This document shows, piece by piece, positions 24,037 through 37,000 of a DNA stretch of 64,000 bases (within the stretch, counting starts at the first letter, position 1; each line of letters begins with the position of its first letter). The translations under genes and the position numbers were made by a program. The stretch comes from Vanilla planifolia (Eukaryota; Streptophyta; Magnoliopsida; Asparagales; Orchidaceae), in NCBI GenBank assembly GCA_023846275.1, contig JAIUJO010000084.1:1287487-1351486 (forward strand). Reading direction: 5' to 3'. The notes under the pieces were generated by a model, which saw nothing but the letters and a program-made list of their open reading frames with translations, had not been told where the DNA came from and ran no database searches.

Positions 24037-26225
24037 GAAACAAAGTGTATTGTCCTCGATCATCAAACTTGATATGAATTTAAATGTTTCTTAAAGTATT
24101 ATTAAAATATAGAAAAATATTAAAAAAATTTATTTAACTAAATAGACCTCATCAAGATGCGTCTGACGAACTTGGTTTCCTCTCTGTTGGACCTCATCGA
24201 GAGTACTACAAATTATTAAAAACAATTAGCACATATAATAATATTATTTTAATATTAAGTAGACATAGATTAATGCTAAAATTAGACAAAGTGGAGCTAT
24301 GCATATAACCAAGTGAAGGGATGTAAAGGGCATATAAATAAAGAATTAGAGTTTTATTGTAAAATGATGAAATCAAAACGAGAACATTTAAAGTAATAAG
24401 ATTAATCGTATAGGAAAGTTATATTCTATGACACCGAAAAAATAAAGTATAACATAATTGGTTGTCGAATAACGTAAGAATTGAAAATAATTTTTAATTA
24501 ATTAGAACTCATGAAAATGAGTTCAATAATGTCTATTTCATCTTTGATACAATTAGCAAAGAATTAGTATGAATTAGCAATCCAAATAAAAATAAAGAAT
24601 GATGAATTATTGTTTCAAATTTAACTGAATATAGTTTAAAGTTGAAATAGGATAAATTTAAGCTATTAATGACATTTTTATTTCTCATTATTGAAGCTTA
24701 TTTTGAATTACTACAAATTATCAAAATAAATAAACATGAATAATAGTAGATTATTACTTCAATACTAAATAAATATATATTTAAAATCAGATAAATTGAA
24801 TGTGTTTATTATAACTCAATCAATGTAAAGTAATTGAATAAATGACAAAATTTAGGGTAAAATTGCATTCTATTATTCTAAGGAGATTTAGTGCAATATA
24901 TTTCATCATAAAATTTGGCACAGTTCAAAGTATCTCATAAAAATTATCATAATCTAAGAAGATAAATAAATTGAATAATAAAATATTTAATTAGATAGAG
25001 CTCATCAAGGTGTTTCTAAAGTTTCTTTTTTGTCTCATGTGACTTAATTAGGAATTTGTACTAATTACCAAAGTAAAGTAACATAAGTAATAATAAATTA
25101 TTAATTGGATATTAAGTATGTATATATATTAATGTTGAGATTAGATAAACAGAGGTAATGATAAGTAACTAATTCTAAGTGATATAAAGGTTACATGATG
25201 GAAGTATTATAATTTCATTATTAAAAACTAATTCAAAGATAGATTTGAAAAAATATGGTCAAATGTGTAGGAAAACTGAAATATAAGATGCTGCAGTGAT
25301 TAAGTGTAACATCCACGACCATCAAATCTATGAATAAAACTTATTCATATAGCATGTAAAAAACCTAAAAAACAAAACATTTAGAAATAAAAAAAGATCT
25401 TTTATTATATAGAGTTCATTGAGATGAGTCCAATGATGTTTGTGTCATCTTGACTAGACCTTCTTTTAAATTATCATGAATTATCAATCTAAATAAGCAT
25501 AAGAAATAATAGATTTTTATTTTAATCATAGCTAAATATTTATTAAAGTTAAAATAAGATTAATTAAAGTAATATAATATATTTAAATTAATGAGATGTA
25601 AAGGTCACATAATAGCAGATTTCGAGTTATATAATAAATTAACCAAAACAAAGTAAGAAATTTGATGAAATGAGAAAAATTGCATAGGAAACCAACATTC
25701 TAAGCCACAATTGAGATTGAGCATGACATTCCATTGTAAAATAAGTGTTTTGCAAATCTAACATGAGAGAAATGAACTTTAGGTTTTAAAATATTTTTCC
25801 TACTTTGATATAGTGTTTATCTTTCATGAATACATTTTCAAATCTTATTTAATTTTTTAAAAACTTTAATTAATTCCATTTAAGTTTAAAAAATTTATTT
25901 TGCTCCATTTAAATTAGAACATTCATCCGCTCCTAATTGATGGTGGGAAGAACTCAATTATTAAAAGAGATACAATTTGAGGGCTTTATAACTCACAATT
26001 AATCTACTTAAGGTTTTACATTACTATTCACCTCAAACCTACTTGAGGTTATTTCATGTTATTCACCTCCTTCCTACAACGTTTTATTGGTTCAATTATA
26101 ACCGAAAGCTTTGTGGAGCTCAAACCTAACTCAATTTTTTACAAGATAAAATCGAACTTAGGATTTCAAAATTGTCACGTTGACTGACCTAAAAAAAAGG
26201 AAAATACATTAAGGAAAAATATTTT

Positions 26226-26510
26226 CAATAAAAAACTAAAATTAGCTAAGATTTGCTGACAGAACAACCTAAAAATAAAGGAAAATACATTAGGGAAAAA
26301 TATTTTCAATAAAAATCTAAAATTAGCTAAGAGTTGTTGATAAGATTGTTTTACACCAGTAGATCCTTTATTTTCAATAAAAAACTAAAATTAGCTAAGA
26401 GTTGCTGGAAGAACAACCTAAAAAAACGGAAAATACATAAGGGAAAAATATTTTATAAAAATCTATAATTAGCTAAGAGTTGTTGATAAGATTGTTTTAC
26501 ACCAGTAGAT
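26226..26510. repeat. 149-bp tandem duplication
   Basis: Copy 1 begins at 26,226 and copy 2 at 26,375, both with CAATAAAAAACTAAAATTAG. Each copy itself contains two related half-blocks (AAAAT(C/A)TA(A/T)AATTAGCTAAG), and both end in GATTGTTTTACACCAGTAGAT. Similarity is clearly higher than between satellite units, so this duplication is younger than the array. Confidence 0.88.
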
Positions 26511-26675
26511 TATCATGTAGTGCTTTTTTGAGATTTTAAAATTTATTCAATTTTTATTAAGAATTTCATTTATAATGATCACATTAATAAAGGAAAATTT
26601 TAATCATAGTTGTTAGAAAGTTAAGTAAAAGTTGTTTCAAGATCTTTTACCAAACAAATTAAATATTTCCTTAAA

Positions 26676-26760
26676 AAGGGCAGCACAATAGCTCAAATGG
26701 CAACCAACGAATTATCTACTAGGCATGATCAACAAAGGTTGTTGGATCTGATCAAAGAAG
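26676..26760 (+). mobile_element. Possible tRNA-derived SINE head
   Basis: TAGCTCAAATGG at 26,689-26,700 resembles a pol III A box (T-R-G-C-N-N-A-R-Y-N-G-G, one mismatch). GGATCTGATC at 26,744-26,753 resembles a B box (GGTTCGAATC, seven of ten). The spacing of about 55 bp is a little long but acceptable. No clear 3' end, poly(A) or target duplication was found, so this may be a chance match or an old tRNA-like remnant. Confidence 0.3.
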
Positions 26761-29700
26761 TCTAGCCTATTTGATTAAAGATTTAAGATTGGATGTGTTA
26801 TGGTGAGTTTGATCAAGACAGATTTCACCAAGTACAATCGATCACTTTGAATAAGATCTAGATATTTTTATTTCTAAACAATAAATGTAGAGGTGACGTC
26901 AAGTACACGATTTAAAATAGAAATTTAAAGCCACACGATGCAAGGACAAGGCGAAATGAATCTTGCCATTGAATAAATTTGAATGAGACTATAGCCATCT
27001 GATTTGAGACTTGAGGAAAAACTTACATGAGGATTCAACCCTAGCCGTCTGATCAATGATCAGATGTTATGAATCCAGGTGATTGTGCTAAGGCATGGAC
27101 TTAAGAAAATTGTTTAGCCTGATATTATGAAATATCAAAGTTTTTTCCTATTTGTAAAAGCTTTTGCAATCCATTAATTTCACCTAAAATTAAGGCTAGC
27201 TCTACTTTTCTGTAGTGAGGATTTAATAAGTTGGGTCAATTGTAAGCATACAAATATAACATGATTATAGGCCAAACCTGACACATTACATACTTGACTT
27301 GAGTTCTGCCCAACCTTATGCTTCCTCTACCTTACCATAATCAAGTTTCTTGATCTTACCCTAACAAAGATCAAGAACAACATAACTTCGTTCCACTTGG
27401 TCTTTTAACTTAAGGCTTTAGGGTTTCCACTCAAGCTTGGTTCGCTCGAAAGCATTACAATTTGTCACGTTCCTTAATTTTGGCTAGGATATTTCTTTTT
27501 TTAAATATGAGAAATTAAATAGAATTATTAATCAAAGAATGGTTTAAGTTTAATTTTGATTAAAAATATGAAATCATATAATTCTTAAATAAAGGAAAGT
27601 TTTAAGCTAGATTTGAAATGATTTGAATGGAGACATGTGCTTTATGATTAATAATAAAGAGGCTGAAACTTCTAAAAACTAATGTGCACGTCTTTAATCC
27701 TTAAAGCTTGTTGAATAATTCAAGAAATTTTGAAGATCATTAATTTATACTTAATCTTGACTCAAACTAAAATAAGTTTGGTATAACAAAATGCTAAACA
27801 TTTATAGCTTGATTCATTAGGCATAAGGGTGACCTAATGCATCCTTGACCACAACATTAGGTACAAATTCAATATTCGTGCACAACATCCCAAAACTTGT
27901 AAAAATAAAATATTTAGAAATCTTAAAATATATTTAATTAAGTAAAACTAGTGAGATGAATTCTATAACGTTTACTTGTCTCCATAATACCACATTTAGA
28001 ATTATGGAAAATTGCCAAAGTAATGAAACAAAAATAATAATAAATTATTATCTTAATTTAAGTAAATATAAATTAAATCTAAAATATGTTAAATTGAAGT
28101 AACATAATATATTGAAATCAAAGTGGTATAAATGTCACACAAGGGGAGAATGAGTGTTTCATAATAATGTAACTTAATGAAAGCAAAAGATTTGAAGAAA
28201 TTGGATAAATAATTTGGGAATGCTACATTCCAACGTATTGTGAAGACAAAATGGAACATCCTCGATCATCAAACTAGGTTTGAACCAAAATACTTTGTCA
28301 AGTCTTCAAAAACTACAGAAATTAAATAATTAAAATTATAAAATTCACATTAAATTTGTTAGAAGTCATTAGGATCAGTCAGACAACATTTATTCTATCT
28401 TTATTAGACCTTATTTATAACCACAACAAATTTTCATAGTAAATAATAACAAATAATAACAAATAATAATAAGTCATTATTTTAATATTAAGTGATTATA
28501 TGTCAAATTTGAAATGAGATAAATTGAACCAATGAAAATAATTGAGTTAAGATGATGTAAATGTGAAACATGAAGAATATTGAAATATGAAGTAATTAAC
28601 CAAAAGAAAATAGAACAAGGAAACGAGAAAAATTATGTGAGAAAGTTGAATTACAAGATATTAAGAAGATTGAGTATGACATCCTTGATTACCAAAGAAG
28701 CTACAAATCTAAATGTCTTGTAAAGAAATGTAAATAAAAAAATTAAAAATCTTGAAAACAAATATTTTTTAGTTGGATGTAATTAGGTTGAGTCCAACAA
28801 CATTTGCTTTGAGTCAAACAAATCTTATTTCAGATTAAAATAAACTACCAAAGAAAATAAGCATAAATAAAAATAATTTATTATTTAATATTAAGTAGAA
28901 ATACATTAAAGCTTAAATATGATCAGTCAATGTAATGTAAGCTAATCAAACCAAAATGACATAAAAGAATTAAAGGAAAAGGTTAAAGTAAATGAGAAAC
29001 TTGAATTTTATGATGCTTAGGGGATTGAGTGTAACAACTTCGATCAACGAATTATACATGATTAAAAATGTCTCATATATTACACAAAAATTCATGCAAA
29101 TAAAATATTTACAAAATGTGAAAATGACTTTTTAATTGGATAAAGCTTATTATTACGAGCCCAAAGACATTTGTTTTGCACACATCAGACCTCGTTTTGA
29201 ATTACTACGAATTAAAAATTAAAATGTCATAAACATTAATAAATTATTTTTATATTAAGAAAATATATATCAAAGAAATAATGATACTAAAATAAAGTAT
29301 TGTAATATAACAAAATTAGTAGAATGTAAAAGTCAAACGATTTGAAATTCTAGTGTTAGATAGTAACTTATCCAAATCAAAACAAGAAATTCAAAAAAGA
29401 TATGATAAATTGTATTGGAAAGTTGCATTCAAAGATACTGAGGAGAAAACCTATAACATCCTTGATCATAACAAAGTTTAAAAACATTTTAAAACATCTA
29501 AAAACATTTTGAAAATCTTATTAAAAAATATAAACATAAATTTGAAGTTATATAGAGTTCACTCGACAAGTCAAACTATGTCTATATTGTTTAAATGACA
29601 CCTCCACTTGAATTATTATTAAATAAAGATGTAAATAAAAATAAATAATAAGAAATTATTACTTTTATATTATGTAAATAGATAATAAAATTGTAATCAA

Positions 29701-32700
29701 ATGAAATGAAGTAATATAATATAACTTATTAAAAGCGATCTAAAGGTCACACTATAGGAGATTTAGAGTTAGCGAGTAATATAATCAAATAAAAGTAAAA
29801 AGTCAAAAAATTGAGATAACATTCATGGTAAAGTTTCATTCAAGGATACCTAAGAGATCGAGTATAATATCTCTAATCATCAAATCAGCCATGAATTGAA
29901 ATGTCTCATAAAGGATGAGAAAATTTGAGAAAATATAATATTTAAATATGTAGAAAAGAATAATTAATTGGATAAAGCCCTTTAGTACAAGTCCAACATT
30001 TGCTGCTTGTTCATCATACTTCATTTTGAATTAAGATAATTGCTAATGTAAATAACCATAATGAAGGATAAAATATTACTTTTATATTAAGAAAATATAT
30101 ATTAAAGCTAAAATAAGGGAAATTAAAGTATTATAATATAACCAAATGAAAGAAATATCAAGATCACATCAAAAGAGATTTTCTTTTACAAAGTAAAACA
30201 ATATAATAAATGTGAAATTTTTTAAGAAATTTGACAAATTTTACACGAAAGTTGTTTTTGAAGACACAACGAAGATCAAGTATAACATTGTCGATCATCA
30301 AATAAAGTACAAATTAAAATATCTCATAATTCAAGAAAATAGTTGGGAAAAAATTAATAATTAGAAATAAGATATTTAAATGCATAGAAGTTGTTGAGGC
30401 GAGTCAAACGATAATTATTTCATCAAAAAAAAAAACTTATTTGGAATTACTACAAACTTTCAAATTAAATAAGCATATATAATAATAATTTATAATTTTA
30501 TTGTTAAGAAAATAAGCATCAAATATAAAAAAAGATAAATTTATGGAATGTAACACAACCAAGTAAAGCCAATGCAAAAATCACAAAATGGAGACTTAGA
30601 GTTACATAGAAATATACCTAAATCAAAGTAAAATATTTAATAAAATGAGAAACATTACATAAGAAAGTGTTATTCCAAGAAACTAAGGTGATCAAATGTA
30701 GCATCCTTGATTATCAATTTAAATAAACACATATAATAATAATTTATTATTTTTCATTAAGAAAATTAATATCAAATATAAAATAAGATAATTTTAGGAA
30801 TTGTAATACAAAAAAATTCAAAGCAATGCAAAAATCATAAGATGGAGACTTGGTGTTACATAGTAATAAAACTAATTCAAAGTAAAATATTTAATAAAAA
30901 GAGATCAATTATGTGGGAAAGTACCATTCCAAGAAACTAAAGAGATCAACTATCAAATCAGGTAAAAATCAAAATCACACATAAACTTACTAAAATAATA
31001 AAAAAACTAAATTTCATAAATTATACAAAAATATAAAAAAAATTAGAAAACATAAAAATCATTAATAAGATAAAACATATTAAGATGACTCCAATGGAGC
31101 TTAATTCATCTCCCTAAAAAATATTATTTAATTACTAAAAATTAAAGAACTAGATATGAATAAATAATAGCAAATTATTTTTTTAATAATAAGTTGATAT
31201 AAATTAAATATGAAATAACACAAATTAAAGCAATTTAATGTGATAGAATTTAAAAAATCTTACATGAGGCGAAATTTGGAGTTACATACTAACATTACAC
31301 AATCAATGAAAAAAGTTTAAAAAACTAAGATGAATTTTGTGTGGCAATTACATTCCAAAATTATAAGGAAATTGAATTTGTCACCCTCATTAATAAAATT
31401 AAGGACCAATTGAAGTATCTCATAAAGAATGACAACACCCTAAAATATGAGATATCTAAAAAATTTGAAATATAAATATTAAATTAGATAAAGCTCATCA
31501 AGATGGGATAGATGACATTTGTCACATCTCAATTTGACCATGTTTAGAATTGGAGAAAATTATGAAAATAATTAAAATTAAGTGATAATAAATAATTATT
31601 TAAAAAATATTACAACTATGTATTATGGTCAAAATAAAAAAAAATAGAGTTCTAAAATATAAACAAATCATATTGTTATTAATGTCATATAAAAGGCAAA
31701 TTAGAGTATCATAATAATATAACCAAACAAAAACAAAAAATTTTAAAAAGTGGGATAAATTATACAAAAAGTTAATTCTAAAGTATTAAGAAGATCGAGT
31801 GCATCATCCTCTTTTAACAAAGGTACAAATTTAACTAGCTTAAAATGTAAGCAAAAACCTTAAAAAATAAAGTTTGAATTGTGTAGAGCTCATTATGATG
31901 AGTTGAATGATTTTTGTTTCATCTCGATCAAATAACTTAGAAAATTATCACAAATTAGAAAATAAAAATCATAAATAATAACAAATTATTATAAAAAAAT
32001 TAAGTTAATATAAATTATTTTGAAATATGATAAATAAAAATAATTTAATATAACCAAATAAAAGTGAATTAAATGTCAAATGATTAGTGCATTAAGGAAA
32101 TATCCAAATCAAAGCGAAATATTTTAAGAAATATGAAACAATCTAAAGGAAAGCTACATTCCATGATACTAAGGAGAATGTGTGTAACATCCTTAATTGT
32201 TAATATATGTATGAAATTAATTTTCATTAAAAAAATTCAAATTCTAGAAAAATTCAACGTTTAAAATTATAAAAATGAATATTTAATTGAAAAATGCTAG
32301 TCAAAATTACTCTAATGAACTTTATTTTGCCTTAATAAGATAATGCTTTAAATTAAAGTAAATTACAAAAGCAAACTAGGATAAATAATTAGAAATTATT
32401 ATTTTAATATCAAGTTTGATATATTAAAGAATAAATAAGATAAATTGAAGGAAATATAGTAGAATTAAATGAAAGAAATGAAAACATCTCATAAGAGAAG
32501 ATTTAATGTTAAAAAGTGTGACCAAATCAAAGGGATAAATTTTAGAACTACATTATACAAAATTGTTTTGTTCTAATACACTTGTGAGATTGAGTGTGGC
32601 ATCCATAGTTGTCAAATAAGGTACTTATTGAATATTTTGTAAACTATGCTAAAAACTTAAAATCTAATATTTCCAAATATAAAAGTAATTATTCAATTTG

Positions 32701-34004
32701 ATATAATTCATTGATAAGATTCCAATGATGTTTTCTGTAATAATTTAATGTGATTTGAAATTATAGACAAATTACCAATGTAAATAACCATAAATAATAA
32801 AACATATATATAATTTTTTAGTATATATATATATTAACGGTAAAATGATATAAGACGAAATAAAAAAGCTGTCATCAAGGTGATGTGAAGGTCGCATTAC
32901 AAGATATTTAGAGGGACATAGTTATACAAATTAATTAAAAAAAATAAAAAAATAAGATAAATTATATTAAAAATTTACATTAAAAATAAACTAAGAAGAT
33001 CATGCATAACATAATAATCATATTTGGTACAAATCAAAATAACTTATAAAATACACCCAAAACATGGTAAAGAAAATTTTTAAAGATATAAAAATAAATT
33101 TTTAATTAGATAGAGCTACCTGAGATGGGTCAAACGACATGTGGTTCTTCACGACTAGACCACTTTTGGAATTACTATGAATAACCAAACTAAACAAGCA
33201 TAAATAAAAAAAAAATATTGATTTAATATTATGAAAATGTATATTAAAGCTAAACTAAGACAAATTGAAGCATTCTATCATAACCTAATAAGAATAATAT
33301 AATCGTCAGATAAGTAGAAAATTAAAGTTTCAAAATAGTATAAACAAATCAAAGAAAACAATTTGAACAACGTTGATGAATTTGGGTAAAAAGTTGCGCT
33401 CTAAGATACTAAGTTTAGGTGTGATATCCTTGATCAAAAAATAATGTATGAAAAAAATACTTGGAGAAGCAAGAGAAAATAGTAAAAAAATAACATTTTA
33501 AGAAATATAGAAAAGTAATACTTAATTGGATAGAGCTGACTTAGATAAGTCCAATAATGTTTTCTTTTGACTGGAACTTATTTTGAATTACTGTGAATTA
33601 CCAAAGTCCTTAAATATAAGTAATAATAAATTTTTTATTTTAATAATAAGTAAATATTTATTAAATTTGAAATTAGATAAATTGAAATAATATATTATAA
33701 CCACATCAAAGTCATGTAAAGTTCTTATTCAGGGAGATTTAGAGTAAAAAGGTAATATGACCAAATAAAAGTGAAATATTTTAAAACAAAAGATAATTTG
33801 AACATGAAATTTGTATTGTAAGATGATATGGAAATCAAGTATAACATCCTTTATTTGTAAATTAGAAATAAATAAAAACAGCTCATATAGTGCATAAAAA
33901 CCCGAAAAAATGTGATATATAAAAATTTAAAAATGCTTATTGAAATTGACAGAGCTAGTTCAGAAGAGTCTAATGATGTTTTTTCATCTCTCATAGAATG
34001 TAAT

Positions 34005-37000
34005 AAAAGACGTTATGCTCAATCTCTTTATTATATTACAATGAAACTTTTCTATGTAATTAATTTTATTTTTTCAAATTTTTTAATTTGATTTGGTTAT
34101 ACAAACGTTAACTTTAAATATCCTCACGTGCGACCTTTACATAGCATTTATTTTGATATAAAATTATTTGTTTAATTTCTCTCATTTGTCCTTTAATATC
34201 AATTTATTTAGTATTGATATAATAATTTATTGTTATTTATGCATGTTTAATTTTGTAATTAGTAGTAATTCCAATCTATTTGTGCTTAGGACAAAACTAA
34301 CTCATTGGATATGTTTTGATGACTACCATCTAACTAAATATTTATTTTTGCATTTTTAAATATTTAATTTTCAAGGATTTTGGTACTCTATATGAGATAT
34401 TTTTAATGACACCTTATGTTGTGATAGAGAATGTTACAATCAAATTCTTTAGTATCTTGGAATGGAATATTCCTATATAATTTAACCTATTTCATCAATG
34501 TTTTTACTTTGATGTTGTTATTTTGTTATGCAACTCCAAATCTCCTCTCATTTGAACAATAAATACATCCCTTGGTGTTTGTTATAATGCAATACTTCAG
34601 TTTATCTAATTTCAGCTTCAATATTTTTTACAAAATGTTAAAAAGAATTAATTATTAGTTAAGCTTGTTTACTTTTGTTATTTACAATAACTCCAAGAGT
34701 TATGATTTATTTGAAGCATGCATAATTGGACTCAAATAAACTACCTCTATCCAAAAACAAATTTTTTTTATATTTTACTTTGCAATGTTTTGACATGCTT
34801 TAAAAAGTATTTTTATTCACTTTCAACGATATTGCAGTTGTTCTTCATAATATCTATGAATGCAAGTTTCTTTATAATTTATCTCGTATTTTAAAAATTT
34901 TTCATTTTAAAATGCTTATATCAGTATGTAACTAAATATATTTTTTCATGTGTACATAGAATCACTTTCATTTTGTAATAATACATTGCATCAATTTATA
35001 TCTTTTCAACTTTATTATATAAAAAATTAATTATTTATTTTCTTGTGTACTTTGGAAATTAACAATAATTCTGAACGAGCTTTCATCGAGATGAAGCAAA
35101 CGTCATTGTTCTCAACACCAGAAGCTCTACCTAATTAATATTAGATCTTTTATTGATTTAACAAATTTTATGAGATTTTTTTTATTCATATTTCATTTAA
35201 TAACTAAGCATGTTACATTTGATCATTTTAGTATTTTGGAATGCACCTTCTACATAACCTTTTTCTAATTTCTTAAAATTTTTCACTTTGATTTAGCTAT
35301 GTGTATATGTTTTTGTAAATCTCATCTTGTTTGATATTTTCATCACCATCCAATGAAATATTTATTTTTATATTTTTGATTTTTTTTATGGATTCGTGAT
35401 GCATTAAAATAATTAAAATTTTTGCTTATTATTGAAATTGATGATGTCACATTCAATCTCCTTATTATCTAGGAATGCAACTTTCCATTACAAGTTGTCT
35501 TTTTATTTTAATTTTTTTATTCAGATATATTACTCTGTAACTTGAATTCTTCTTTCATGTGACCTTTACATCATTTTGATTTGGATACGTTAAATTTCTT
35601 CTATTTATCTCATTTCACCAAACATTATAATAATAATTAATTATTATTTACACTCATTTAATTTGGTAAATTATAATAATTTCTAACAATGTTTGATTGA
35701 GATGGCACAAATGTCGTTAGACTCATCATTACAAGTTCTATCCAATAAAATACTCTTTTATATTTTGAAACACTTCTTTTTAAGCTCTTGAATATTTTAC
35801 AAGACATCGTTCGTATCTCATTTGTATCTTCAAATAAGATACACTCGATCTACTTTGTACCTTCAAATGTAGCTTTCTAACATTATTTATCTCATTTTTA
35901 ATTTTTTTTATTTAGGTACATGACTATAATACTCTAACTCTACTATCTTTTGACATTAATAGCAATATAAGTGGGTTGTATTATACTTCTACAATTAATC
36001 TCATTTTATTTTTAATATATATTTACTTAATGTTAAAATATTAATTTATTATTTTTTATGTTTTATTACTTTTACAATTCAAAATAATTCAAAATGATGT
36101 CCAATCAATATGAAACAAATACCATTGGACTCATCTTGACATATTTTATCTATTTAAATATTCATTTTAAAATTTTTTTAATATATTTTACTTTCTAATT
36201 TTTTTATACCTTATAAGATTATTTTGATTCATATTGACCCTCAACATATTTTATAACTTGAAATGCAATTTCCCTTTATAGTTTAACTCATTTCTTGAAC
36301 TTCTTCACTTTAATATGTTTGTATGACAATATAACTCAAATCTCTTCTACTATGATAATTACATCATCCTTATTTTGTCATACTACTTTACTTCATTAAT
36401 TTCATTTTGACTTTAATATATGTTTACTTTTATTAAAAAAATAATTTTTTATTGTTTATGATTATTTACATTAGTAAGTCATAGTTATTCCAAATGATGT
36501 TTGAACGGGATGAAAGACGCTAAACTAGATTTATCTCAACATGCTCTAACATTCCAAATATGCATTTTATATATTTTTGAGATATTTTATTTGTAACTGT
36601 TTAGGCTAATTTTACTACATATTTGAATTCATGCTTCATTGCATGATTTAATATTTTATACTTAATTTATCTTATTATACTATTAAATTTTTATTCTATT
36701 ATTAAGTAAATATTACATCACTTGATTTGGTTATATTATATTATTTTCATTTATAATGATTTAGCTTTAATATATGTTTGCATAATCTTAAAATACTAAT
36801 TTGTTATTATTTATGCTTCATTTCATGTTTGCATAATCTTAAAGTAATTATTCTTTTTATTTTCCAAAACATTTAATTTTCTTTGTTGTTGGACCAATTT
36901 ATGAGGAAGTTCTATTCATAGTTGACTTTATGATTGACAATGTTACACTGAATCTCCTTAGGATCTTGGAATGCAACATTCTATATAATTTTGTTATTTC

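Larger units (their letters stand above)
25735..27838. other. 2.1-kb non-satellite interruption of block 1
   Basis: The satellite breaks off just after a unit start block (GAGCATGACATTCC at about 25,717). It resumes at the same unit position (GCATCCTTGACCAC at about 27,840), so the segment looks like an insertion at or near the unit start. It holds a 149-bp tandem duplication (26,226-26,510), a possible tRNA-derived SINE head (about 26,676-26,760), and a short dyad CTGATCAATGATCAG near 27,050. A TGTCACGTTCC stretch near 27,475 resembles the start of some plant LTRs. I recognise no coding domain. It may be the remnant of one or more elements that landed in the array. Confidence 0.6.
24040..33990 (+). 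repeat. Satellite block 1, plus orientation
   Basis: About 19 units lie in the plus sense, starting right at a unit start block (GTATTGTCCTCGATCATCAAA at about 24,047) and interrupted by a 2.1-kb non-satellite segment (about 25,735-27,838). One unit at about 30,694-30,940 is only some 245 bp long because its middle is missing. The block ends about 155 bp into a unit, after a TTCATCTCTCATAG stretch near 33,985. Confidence 0.88.

Noticed and set aside
23304-24043. Long open frames on both strands (up to 242 codons) of Ser/Leu/Phe or Glu/Lys strings
   Set aside because: They are translations of the GAA-rich microsatellite in several frames. The composition is entirely low-complexity, and no start context or domain supports a gene.
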